Shown here piece after piece: positions 8,495 to 17,715 of a stretch of DNA of 35,020 nt; position 1 is the stretch's first letter; each line of letters opens with the position of its first letter. The notes beneath the pieces are model-generated. The model did not search any database, was not told the origin of the DNA, and worked only from the letters and a program-made list of their open reading frames with translations. The translations under genes and the position numbers were made by a program. The DNA is from Mesostigma viride (Eukaryota > Streptophyta > Mesostigmatophyceae > Mesostigmatales > Mesostigmataceae): contig RPFO01000239.1 in NCBI GenBank assembly GCA_009746045.1, positions 1 through 35,020 of the forward strand, written 5' to 3'.

Positions 8495-9898
8495 ATGAGT
8501 CAACTTACTATAATATCTTGGAACGTTCAGGGTTTAAATACTTATGGTGTTCGCACCCAGGGACAGTCTAAAATATCTGCGCTCCAGGCACAACTAGCCA
8601 GTATCACCCAACCCTATGTCGGCCCATCTCATGAAATTTGGGTAGGCCTACAAGAACATAAATTTCCTGGAATAGACGCCAAAGCGCTACAATCCTTTAC
8701 AAGACGCACCCCAGACATGGAACGCAGATGGGCATGGGCACGGGGGACTAGTGGAGGCACTGCATTGCTACAATATCGACGTCCGCCACACCCTCATGTT
8801 CAACTGCACCCATGGGCCCAGCACACAGATACTGCTCCCAACACATGGCAGGGTCGCTGGACCCGGCAATGCATCTCCTGGGGCGGTAAGACTGGCTATA
8901 TTATATCGGTATATGCCCCCAACGAACACTCTGACCGTATTAAATTTTTTGATGATTTGTTTGCTATGGTTGCCCCCCTCCTGGACCAATCTCATGAGGT
9001 CATACTAATGGGTGACTTTAATGTTGACCTAGACCATGGCCTTGGGCTTGAGACGACCTCGTTAGCCAACCACCTCACACGCCTCTCACTACAGGATGTT
9101 ATCAAACCTCGCGACCATCTGCATACTCGAGAGTCCACTCGTCAGGGCACCCGCATCACTAGCCGTCTAGACTACATATTTATGTCACCTTTTTGGGCAT
9201 CCCTCATTTGTCACGCAGAGGTCATACGCTCCACAGTTTTTTCTGATCACTACCCCTGCCTTCTCACCATGGTGTATCACTCCAGCCCCCCCAGAGGACC
9301 AGGCGTCCCTCGCCTCAATAAAAAGCTGCTGGCTGACCCCGCCTTTCGCTCCCTAGTCCGAGAACAATGGCGGGACTGGAAAACCAAGCAAGTAGAATAC
9401 CCAAGCACTACGCTCTGGATGCAAGCATGCCTCTCGCACATCCTTGACTCCTCTAAGGCCTACGATCTAGAACAACGCCGCATAAAAGGCAAAGACTACA
9501 ATTACTACAAACGCGTTATTACTATGTTGCAATCCAAACCCCGCCTAGCCCCGCACGAGTTAACACGACTGCAACTGTGCCAGACTGAGATGGATAAGCT
9601 ACGCCTTGAACGCCACGCAGAAGCCCTAGATGTGGAAAATACATGGTGGCATGTCAAGGGTGAACGAATGAATAAGGAATTCTTTGCATTTATCCCACCC
9701 CCGCGCTCACAAACCACCATCACAGAAATTACAGACGAGACTGGCACCCATACCACCCCCAAGACATCCTACAATCTGGACATGCTTTTTTCTCCACCCT
9801 GTTCCGGACAGAACCCGACCCCTCTGCAAATACAGCCACACAAAAAATCCTCGATGCAATTCCCCACCGCCTCTCTCCGTCACAACAAGCTCTACTAG
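8495..9898 (+). CDS. LINE ORF2, endonuclease part
   Basis: I take the ATG at 8495 rather than the one at 8402, because the typical LINE endonuclease opening (SQLTIISWNVQGLN) follows at once and the upstream part lies outside the target duplication. The apurinic-endonuclease fold is shown by SWNVQGL (Asn), LQEHK (Glu), VYAPNE, MGDFNVD, SRLDYIFM and SDHYP. All key metal-binding and catalytic positions are present, so the nuclease would nick target DNA to prime reverse transcription. The frame leaves the ORF2 register near 9750, at CCACCCCCAAG, and the last 45 or so residues up to 9898 are out of frame. Confidence 0.9.
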   Translation: MSQLTIISWNVQGLNTYGVRTQGQSKISALQAQLASITQPYVGPSHEIWVGLQEHKFPGIDAKALQSFTRRTPDMERRWAWARGTSGGTALLQYRRPPHPHVQLHPWAQHTDTAPNTWQGRWTRQCISWGGKTGYIISVYAPNEHSDRIKFFDDLFAMVAPLLDQSHEVILMGDFNVDLDHGLGLETTSLANHLTRLSLQDVIKPRDHLHTRESTRQGTRITSRLDYIFMSPFWASLICHAEVIRSTVFSDHYPCLLTMVYHSSPPRGPGVPRLNKKLLADPAFRSLVREQWRDWKTKQVEYPSTTLWMQACLSHILDSSKAYDLEQRRIKGKDYNYYKRVITMLQSKPRLAPHELTRLQLCQTEMDKLRLERHAEALDVENTWWHVKGERMNKEFFAFIPPPRSQTTITEITDETGTHTTPKTSYNLDMLFSPPCSGQNPTPLQIQPHKKSSMQFPTASLRHNKLY

Positions 9899-11784
9899 AC
9901 GCCAGCCCCACTATGGAAGAAACATCTCTAGCACTCCAACATCTCAAAACCGGTAGCGCACCTGGTGCAGATGGCCTTCCAGTAGAGTTTTTTAAAACGT
10001 TCTGGCCCCTCATAGGCAGGGATCTATACCAATGCATCCTGGAAATCTGGAACACCGAAACTGTTGTGGGCCAGTGGTCGGAAACAATCCTCATCCTCTT
10101 ACACAAAAAAGGGGATAAAACAAGTTGGAAAAATTATAGACCCATTCGCATGCTCACAGTCCCTTACAAACTAGCCAGCAAACTCTTGCAACGCCGTTTC
10201 TACAGTGTACTAGATAATCTGATCGGCCCGGAACAAGTTGGATTCAGGTCCAACCTACACATCAGCGACAGCATCACCATGATCATGGACATTGTTGATG
10301 ACGCATGGCGCAACAATATTATAGGTCTTATTTTATTTTGGGATTTTGAAAAGGCATTCGACCGCATATGTTGGAAATACCTCGAGGCTATACTACACGG
10401 GCTTGGATTTGGACCTAAACTTATTAAGGTCAGTCTAGGCATGATCAAATCCCTCACTTGGCACCTACTAATTAATGGACATAAATCCCAAATAGGCCAT
10501 AGCACACGCTCTCTCCCACAAGGTGACTGTCTCTCTCCCCTTCTCTTTCTTCTCGCTCACGCTGGCCTCTTCTTTCTTCATCAACAGGACAGCCGTATTC
10601 AAGGCTACCCCCTCCCTCACCACACACGTGGTCTGTTTCAAACTGCTTACGCCGATGACACTACTAACATTTGCACCTCCCTGCGTGATGTTGATGCTGT
10701 GCTTGAGAACATATCTACATACTGTACCGCCTCCCAACAACGCTGCAACGTGCAAAAGTCCACGGGCTTGCATATTGGCAGAACAACCAACCCGACTCTC
10801 CAACCTACTAACCTGGCGGTGACATGGGTCCCGCCAGGAGGATACCACCTTTTGCATAACTGCCCTATCGGTCGGACAGCCGAAGGGAGGTTATTGGAAG
10901 TCAAAACCTTTTTATACGACGAATCACAACAACTGGGCAAACTTACTGGTGTACAACAGGTGGCCAACCGCTGGGCTGGCGTACACCGCCTCAGCCTCCG
11001 GGGCAAGGTCCTCGTTACGAACCAGCTGCTGTTCTCCAAGCTGCTGTACTTCGGTCAGGCCCACCCACCGGATGAACACACCGTGTCTCTTATTCAACGA
11101 CTGGGGCATAACTTTGTTTGGAAAAAATCGAGCGATCTCAGCCGCCAGGTACACGGATGGATCAGAGAGTCAATGTCTTTTATGCCGTGGCCTCTTGGAG
11201 GACTAGGCTTACACAATATGCAATGGCGTTTATGGTCTGTGTATGCCAAACAAGTTATCTCTGCCCACATTGGTGTCAACACCCACCCTGGATGTCTTCT
11301 GGCACGTGTAACCCTCTCACGTCTTACTCATCACTCCAATGGTATTTCCTGGCACTCTGGAGCCGCACTGCTTACTGCTCGCCTCCCCTCCCCGAAGCTC
11401 ACCAGAGGTCTTCCTTGGTACTGGGCTCGTATATGGCAAGGCTTTATGGCACTTAAACCCGACCGCCTACTATTCCCCACACTACGTGAGGAAGTTGCAC
11501 GCCAACCCCTATTCTTTAATGATATATACCTCAACCCCCTTAATCGCCCCTTTGGATGCTTAAGTGGCCCTAACCCCTATGAAGGCTTCATAACATCCCC
11601 CCACCCTGTAACCACTATTCTCCACCTGTATATTCTCCACGGTGACTGCTACCGCCTCTTAACATATAACGAACTGGCTGCCTGGGTCCCCAATATGCCT
11701 ACTTATGCTGCCTGGGCCGCGCTAGTACAAGCCATACCCCCCATGGCACACACTCATGACTTCTCCCCGTGCCCCCTACTATAA
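9753..11784 (+). CDS. LINE ORF2, reverse transcriptase part
   Basis: From about 9753 the ORF2 sense continues in another frame (QSGHAFFSTLFRTEP); the first Met is at 9913. The RT is of the L1 type: GSAPGADGLPVEFF, NYRPIRMLTVPYKL, GPEQVGFRSN, motif A FWDFEKAFDR, motif B SLPQGDCLSPLLF and motif C AYADDTTN. After the fingers and palm comes the GGLGLHNM motif of the thumb/connection region. RT catalytic aspartates are intact. The frame ends at 11784, with the protein sense continuing in the +1 frame that opens at 11756. Confidence 0.9.
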
Positions 11785-12472
11785 AGCTGGTGAATGGTGC
11801 TGCTTTTGTCCATACAGCACGACCGCAACATGCTCGGGGAAGGTGATCGCAGAACTCCCCCTTGGAACCCTGCACGTTCAACTACTGGCGCCGCTGAGCG
11901 GCCACAATGGCTGTCTGGCTCAACTTACAACTGCAGTGGTGTTCCTCCCCACCCAGCTATGCCACCGGATTCGGGTTGTACCTTGGTCCCTTGAACAATC
12001 ATGTGTATACCAACCCAACCCCAACCTTCCAGACGCTGCTATTATTTGGCTACATGTGGGATCAACCCGCCTGGACATGTTGTCATTGGATCCAGTGGAA
12101 TTTGGCTGGGTGCTAAATCAGGGTGACAGCAGAACTGTAAAAGGCCTTTACGAGTACACGGCAGAGTGGGGCTACACAATGCTCTTGCATAAAAACCATC
12201 AATTCCACCCCGGACGGACACGCTGGGGCGCTACTGAGTGGCCTGGCCACACCTGGGTCCGCAACATCACCCTCGCCGCTGACCACCCGCTGATTGATCG
12301 CCGCGCGACCGACGTACAACACCTCTTGATGCACCGGTCCATCGGGGTCGGGGAGATCCTCCACCGGCGATTTCAACACCCTGCTACATGTTTATGTACT
12401 GTACCAACCCCACTGAAACTGTGGAACACCGATTTTTATGGTGTAACCTCCAGGGAGTTTGGACCTGGTTGA
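11756..12472 (+). pseudogene. LINE ORF2, region after the RT (shifted frame)
   Basis: This frame carries the tryptophan-rich region between RT and the zinc finger. Residues such as YEYTAEWGYTMLLHKN and RTRWGATEWPG are in place, but no named domain is recognisable. The sense is lost near 12370-12390, and the last 30 residues are an out-of-frame reading of the zinc finger. Confidence 0.65.
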
Positions 12473-12903
12473 TTGGTTTATGGGCAGCCTGGACGTCTGA
12501 GCCTATCATACCGGTGTCTACCCGCTCAATTATCTTTGGCATCACTGGCACCCCTGGCCTTGAGCCCACCTTTTCACAACAAGCATGGATATGGCTCCGC
12601 ACATGCATGTTATATACAATCTGGACGGTGCGAAACGATGTGGTGTTCAATAGGCGCACAATTTTCGACAAAGCTGGGGTTCTCTCACGCTTCATTTACC
12701 TATGGAACTCCGGCATGCGACGCTACTGGATGGTTGCAAATGAACAAAACAAAATCTGGGACCCTGGCGCGGACCAGGATAAGCCCAGCCCACTTGAGAT
12801 CTTTCATGACCTCATGGGCAAAAACATGATCTTTACCCACATGCCCAATGACAACCCATTAGAAGTCCAGTGGCTTCCGTGGTCTAGTAAGGCTCCGTTT
12901 TAG
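12388..12903 (+). pseudogene. LINE ORF2 C-terminus with RT-associated zinc finger
   Basis: YCTNPTETVEHRFLWCNLQGVW matches the Cys ... His ... Cys spacing of the zinc finger found at the end of many plant and algal LINE ORF2 proteins (zf-RVT type), where C-x-x-C/E-T-x-x-H-x-F-x-x-C is usual. The later part (RTCMLYTIWTVRNDVVFN) matches the W-x-x-R-N-x-x-x-F motif common after that finger. The frame differs from the preceding one, so this is the third break in the element. Confidence 0.75.
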
Positions 12904-12984
12904 CCACTGACATCTTGATACCCTAGGCTTAGCAGGGATTACCTACTGGCTATATTTGGAATAAACGTACACCTATTTACCTGG
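12904..12984 (+). other. LINE 3' untranslated region
   Basis: Eighty-one bases follow the stop. AATAAA at about 12960 is a possible polyadenylation signal about 20 bases before the end. No A-tail follows, and the target duplication starts directly after CCTGG. Confidence 0.6.
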
Positions 12985-13004
12985 AAATAGGGTATCACTG
13001 ACCT

Positions 13005-13253
13005 GAGACCTCCACTGACTATAGCCTGTGGCCGCCGAAAAGGGGGGCCGCCGGGCCGGGTTGGGGACGGCGTGTACCATATCTACCAAACAAACAAAAG
13101 AAATTTAATTAAATAAGTACCCACGTGCCTTGAACGGCTGCAGGACAAACAAACAAACAAAAGGTTTTAATTAAATAATAAAAACCCGGGACTCTAACTG
13201 GCTCCCCAACAAACAATCCAGGGTTATTCGTAATGCAAATACGGCAAAAATTG
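13005..13253. repeat. ACAAA / TTAATTAA modules, right set
   Basis: The flank right of the LINE has no gene. ACAAACAAACAAA runs followed by TTTAATTAAATAA occur at about 13086 and 13144, with a shorter ACAAACAA at 13208. The pattern matches 8045-8182, so the LINE probably landed inside a larger repeat-bearing unit. Confidence 0.55.
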
Positions 13254-13799
13254 TGTTACGCCCAGGCTCTACTCGATCCCAAACCCCGCGCCTAACCTTA
13301 CCTAAACTAGTGAGGGTACCTAGTGATGAGGAGCTATGTTGTGGAAAGACCTGGGACGTCGACTCTGTTCTCAATGCATTCTATTATAATACGCCATACA
13401 CCGAATAAAACCAGGGTACTACGAAGGAAACAATACTACACTGCCATGACCCTAGCTAATATGTGTTAATTCATAACACACGCCGGGTGACCACACAAGG
13501 AGTGGAACGTGCATAAATGGTCACCAACGGTCCAACAGGCTCGGGCCGACCTGGCCCTCGCCTGCAGAAACACAGAAACACAAGCAGGTGCACAGATGCA
13601 CGCCTGTCCACTACATTCTACAAAAGGATAAGGACCACTAATATAGTACGCGGCGCGGCGCCCAAAGGCACCCACTATACCACAGTACTGTTACGGGGAC
13701 AATCATGTCCAAACTAGAACTGCACGTAACCTAGGAACAACCGAGGCCAAGGACCTAATTTACGTCCGTAACTACAACGAATTGTTACGCGACGTAACA
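13254..13799 (-). repeat. Copy A 3' LTR, chimeric
   Basis: This 546-bp LTR has TGTTACG/CGTAACA ends. In element orientation, about 300 bp from 13799 to around 13500 (U3) are essentially identical to the other LTRs of the window. The remainder down to 13254 (R-U5 side) is strongly diverged, with only islands such as CCTAAACTAGTGAGG and CTCAATGCATT still shared. The break between the two regimes is sharp. Confidence 0.88.
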
Positions 13800-13812
13800 C
13801 CTCCCCCCCCAC
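13800..13812 (-). promoter_or_regulatory. Copy A 3' polypurine tract
   Basis: On the minus strand GGGGGGGGAGG abuts the 3' LTR start (TGTTACG) with a single spacer base (G). This is the expected plus-strand primer. The same G8AGG pattern occurs at two sites inside the element. Confidence 0.85.
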
Positions 13813-14335
13813 AAAGGTAGGGAGCCCTCTCCCTACGCCGAGAGGAGGGAACCAAAGGGGTAGGAAAATAATCCTAATGCACCCAGCACATACCAACACA
13901 CTCGATAGACCATCCCAGATACAAAGCACCAATAGTTCACACGGTCTCCACCACCACGCCGGGTGGTGTAGGGTTAGCCAGCACCAAGCCTGGTGGTAGG
14001 TTCCCCTAACTGCCTGGAACGGAGTCCTGGCCGGGGGGGACGGCACTGGGCAGGACACACAGAGTAAACACATCAGCGCTAAGGACCAAGAACAGCCAAT
14101 CAACTGGCCAGAATATGAGGGCGACTCTACATACCGGAGGGACAACACCCTCAGGTCGGGCCTAAGGCCCTCTATCTAGTGGCCATCCGTCTGGTAAGTG
14201 CCACGCGAGGCCAGCAGGACCTCCAGGTAGGCCTGGTAGTGAGCCACATCCTCAACATTGTCATGCCTATCTACAGTGAGGAAAACATCGGCCCACACGC
14301 CGTCAGGAAAGAGGCCCAGGAAGGCCCAGTAATAC
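13813..14335 (-). other. Copy A region between accessory ORF and polypurine tract
   Basis: This stretch includes the out-of-frame remains of the accessory ORF C-terminus (about 13980-14335, matching 31749-31988 and beyond in copy B) and a 3' untranslated part of roughly 370 bp. No independent gene is seen. Confidence 0.6.
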
Positions 14336-15070
14336 CTATGCTGCGTGAGGACGACCTGGCCACGGGCCCAGTCCAGAAAGCCACAGGCAAAGAGGCGAAG
14401 GAAAGGCTCTACCGCGATCAGGCAAACCCGAAGGGGTAGGCTCTACTGCAACACCCCGGGTCGACCGAGGGGACGACGGGACCGGAGAGGGAGGAACAGA
14501 CGCCGAGGAGACGGACGCAGCGCTCGAGGCAGAATAATCTGGAGTATAATGTACCTCGGCTGGGGCGCCCGAAGGGGCAGGACCACTAACCGCTAGTCCC
14601 GCCGACTGATCAGCTATCTCCATGAACTCTACGGCCCGTAAAAGGTCGCAGGGGTTCTCGTCTACCTCAGCATCACCCTCAGCTGGAAGCCAAGGGAACA
14701 CCTCCCGTAGGCAGGTACGGCCCACAGGAGTGGAGAGATAGGAGAACACACGGCAACACCGGAGAACCGCATCTATCTGCCCCAAGGCGGGACAGCTGGA
14801 ACCACACCCCAACAAACAGTGTCCGGCATCGTCGAACCCGTGCAGGACAAGCTGGTGCGGCTCATCAGGGGAAGGACCATACCACGTGACCCCGAAGAGG
14901 GCCGCCCTGACTAAGCCCGCATGTTGGGCCTGAAGGGCCGGCTGCACAACGCCACCCCGGTAACTTGATCGCGACACCCAGCGGCCCGGAAGGGCCTCGA
15001 AATACAGCTCAGGGTCCGGTGGGGGCGGGGACGGCAGCGAGCTCTCAGCCGGAGGGGTAGGCTCTGACAT
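14336..15070 (-). pseudogene. Copy A accessory 3' ORF, internally deleted
   Basis: The ATG at 15070 (MSEPTPPAES) lies 77 bases downstream of the pol stop and in its own frame. About 220 residues correspond to the N-terminal part of the copy B protein at 29679-31988 (GVTWYGPSPDEPHQLVLHGF, EFMEIADQSAGLAVSG). The frame then jumps to a distal segment and ends out of register as PWPGRPHAA. Comparison with copy B shows the loss of 1,418 bp between two copies of TTTGCCTGATC (30320-30330 and 31738-31748 in B), one of which remains here. No domain is recognised. The region is GC-rich compared with pol. Confidence 0.75.
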
Positions 15071-15146
15071 GACGGCTGCGGAGGGGAGGGGACAACCAAC
15101 CATCCGTCGACAGCAGACATAACATAAGAGAGGAGAAGGTCTACAA

Positions 15147-16823
15147 CTAGAGCTTATGCAGGGTTTTATACTCCTGCAGCAGGCGACTACACCCATCTAG
15201 CTCACTCTCAGTATACCAGACCTTATCTACCTCACTACGAGCATACATCCACTTCACCTTATACTGGCGCTGGGTACCGCGGCCTTTTTTGATATCTCTA
15301 TGGGCCACGATACCCTCTACCTCATCCTCTACCTCACCAGTATCCGGGTTATGCTCTAAAGGGGCAGGGGCCAATTCTCTACCAGCGAACGTGCTCTGAT
15401 GATAGAGCTTCAGCTGGCTTCTATGAAAGGTGCGAGAGTGGGTCTGCCAAGAGGTAGGAATATCTATCTCATACAGAAAATTACCTACTCTAGACAACAC
15501 ACGGAAGGGTCCTAAGAAGGCGGGCCTAAGTTTCACTTTCAGTTCAGCTTCGAACTTATGAGCGAAGCGGCCAACACGGGGGCCTTCTACTAAGACTAAA
15601 TCTCCTATTTCTATCTCAGGTGCTCTTCTATCTAATGAGGCACGCAACCTAGCAAGGTATTTGGCCTGCGCCCTATGGTACCCTGCAATAGCGTTGTCGT
15701 GTGCATTCTTCATCTTATCTAATAACGCCTGCACACCTTCTACAGTATCCCGGGACACATCATCCTTGTCCCTTAAAGGACTAGCTAAAAGAGAGGTAGG
15801 GGTAAGAGGTTGTCTACCAGTATCTAGGAAGAAGGGCGTATAACCATGCGCAGCCTGAGGGCAGTTGTTAAGGGAAAACTCTACCAAACATAGGTAATCC
15901 TCCCAATCACTCCCAGAGCCATTCACATAGTGACGCAGAGCTTCTTCCACTACCCTATTCAAACGTTCTACTAAATGAGACGAGGAGGAGTGGTAGGCAG
16001 TACCGAAGGTGACCTTGGTACCGATAGCAGCGAAGAACTGCTGCCAAAAATCAGAAGTAAATAACTTATCCTTATCACTAATAAACTGCCTACTCAAACC
16101 ATGATATCTATATACGTTATTAAGGTATAGGCGTGCGCAATCGCGTGCGGTGAGTTCTAAGGGACACGGCACGAGATGACACATACGAGTAAAACGATCT
16201 ACAAAAACAAGGATCTGGGCGTTACCTCTATCATTCTTCCTAAAAGGTCCTACAAAATCCATCATAATGGAGTCCCACGGCATGATGGGATCAGGTAAGG
16301 TCCTAGGCTCTGCTATCTGTCCTACATTGTTGGGTTTCATCTCCTGGCAAGATTGACAGGTTCTAACATACTCATCTACATCCTTTAAAAGGGAAGGCCA
16401 GTAGTAAGAGCGGGCTACTAGGTCCCGTACCCGTTTACCACCCTGGTGAGCAGCTAAGTCATGCAACTCAAAGAGCAAGGAGGAGCGACAGATAGGAGGG
16501 ACATACAGGCGCCATTGAGGGGGAGAATCTGCTATCTGCACATATAAAAATCCACCTACAAATTTACAAGGGTGCTTGCCTAATTGTTGGGGATGGGCAG
16601 CAATGGCAGCTAATGCTTCCGGCTCAGTGGCCGTAAATCTACTAATAAGACGTTCGAGATCAGAGGTAGGCATCGCTACAGAGGTATCCAGAACAGGTTT
16701 AAAGAGATCTCCTACCGCCTTGCCAAAGAGAAGGGGAGGTCCTAGAGGGACTATGTGTTCATAAGACTTTCCTGACCTAGTCGCTATATGGCTAAGCGGT
16801 ATAGAAATTTTATTTTTCCCCTC
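15147..16823 (-). CDS. Copy A integrase with C-terminal chromodomain
   Basis: Numbered from MPTSDLERL at 16673 (508 residues), the HHCC zinc module is H71, H76, C106, C109. The catalytic triad is D139 (MMDFVGPF), D200 (FISDKD) and E236 (VERLNR), with exactly 35 residues between the last two. A GPY/F-like module follows (GDLVLVEGPRVGRF ... LRPAFLGPFRVLSRVG). Residues 452-505 form a chromodomain (EVEGIVAHRDIKKG ... YKVKWMYARSE ... VWYTESEL ... LLQEY), which in chromoviruses guides integration to particular chromatin. The Met is internal: the sense runs in from the RNase H frame through the G-run at 16823-16829. Apart from that run the integrase looks intact. Confidence 0.93.
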   Translation of the reverse strand, partial: EGKNKISIPLSHIATRSGKSYEHIVPLGPPLLFGKAVGDLFKPVLDTSVAMPTSDLERLISRFTATEPEALAAIAAHPQQLGKHPCKFVGGFLYVQIADSPPQWRLYVPPICRSSLLFELHDLAAHQGGKRVRDLVARSYYWPSLLKDVDEYVRTCQSCQEMKPNNVGQIAEPRTLPDPIMPWDSIMMDFVGPFRKNDRGNAQILVFVDRFTRMCHLVPCPLELTARDCARLYLNNVYRYHGLSRQFISDKDKLFTSDFWQQFFAAIGTKVTFGTAYHSSSSHLVERLNRVVEEALRHYVNGSGSDWEDYLCLVEFSLNNCPQAAHGYTPFFLDTGRQPLTPTSLLASPLRDKDDVSRDTVEGVQALLDKMKNAHDNAIAGYHRAQAKYLARLRASLDRRAPEIEIGDLVLVEGPRVGRFAHKFEAELKVKLRPAFLGPFRVLSRVGNFLYEIDIPTSWQTHSRTFHRSQLKLYHQSTFAGRELAPAPLEHNPDTGEVEDEVEGIVAHRDIKKGRGTQRQYKVKWMYARSEVDKVWYTESELDGCSRLLQEYKTLHKL

Positions 16824-17715
16824 CCCCCCACCGAGACCACAGGAAGGGCCTCACACGGGAGAGAGAGTCCTACGTGAGAAAGGAGATCAGGCATGCGAAC
16901 AGCTGTATGAAAGAGGTAGGCATAGGATTCATCATCAGGTAGTTCACCATACGGGGTTACACCCATAGTAGTAGGAACTAGAGTAGTATTGAGAACATCA
17001 AGGTCCTCGAAAAAGGAGTAATCTGCACGACGAGAGAGTGCATCTGGTACTATGTTATCTACACCCTTAACATACTGAAGTTTAAAAGGGGAGAACTGTG
17101 CTAAAAACTCCATCCAGCGCGCTTGACGAGGGGTAAGGTTGGGTTGTGAGAGAAGATGGGTAAGAGGGCGGTGATCTGTCTGGATAACTAATCTATAAGG
17201 ATCAATCTCACAGGGTTCATTCAGACAAACATCAAATTGAGCACCTTTAAGAAAGTGCTGCCACGCGTGGCAACAGTACACCACAGCTAATAGTTCTTGC
17301 TGGTGGACGGGATAGTTACGCTCCGCAGGAAGCATTGTCCTAGAGATATACTCGATTGGCTGTAAGCCCTGACCCTGATCCTGGAGAAGGACGCCCCCTA
17401 TAGCTACCTTGCTAGCATCTGTGGCTACAACAAAGGGTTTAGTAGTATCCGGTAGGATGAGTACAGGAGGGGAGAGGAGTAGGGATTTTAGACACTGAAA
17501 AGCCGACTGACATTCACTACTCCAAACAAAGGGGATATCCTTCTTTAATAGATGATTAATAGGAGCTGCTATAGTTGCGAAACGCGGGATAAAACGCCTA
17601 TAGTAAGAAGCAATTCCTAGAAAACTACGTACACCTTTAACGTCGGTAGGGGTAGGCCATTCCTGAATTGACTTAGTCTTGTCAGGGTCGGTAGCAACCC
17701 CGGCATCTGACAGAC
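16784..17715 (-). CDS. Copy A RNase H and linker
   Basis: The gypsy RNase H is read in one frame from about 17715, with the first Met at 17335. Acidic residues are seen in VVATDASKVAIGG, VHQQELLAVVY, LVIQTDHRPLTHLL and VPDALSRRADY. Between the second and third motifs lies an extra stretch (FDVCLNEPCEIDPYRL) that most gypsy RNases H lack. The frame ends at 16784 because the G-run at 16823-16829 has seven G; copy B has eight at the equivalent position and reads through. Confidence 0.85.

Larger units (their letters stand above)
8470..13004 (+). mobile_element. L1-like LINE (ORF2 only), with 20-bp target duplication
   Basis: AAATAGGGTATCACTGACCT occurs at 8470-8489 and again, identically, at 12985-13004, and the similarity stops on both sides. 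This fits the target duplication made by target-primed reverse transcription. The element itself is 8490-12984. It encodes an AP-type endonuclease, an RT and a C-terminal zinc finger. It lacks ORF1 and has only 5 bases ahead of the probable ORF2 ATG (8495). No poly(A) tail is visible, although AATAAA lies near the 3' end. Three frame changes make it inactive as read. Confidence 0.88.

Noticed and set aside
13517-13717. 66-codon frame antisense in the LTR, repeated identically at 22263-22463 and 32448-32648
   Set aside because: It lies entirely in the identical U3 part of the LTRs, so the repetition is not evidence of selection; no start or domain support.
14179-14439. Plus-strand frame of 86 codons, mirrored at 31578-31985 on the minus strand
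   Set aside because: It is antisense to the accessory ORF C-terminal part and changes length with the deletion.
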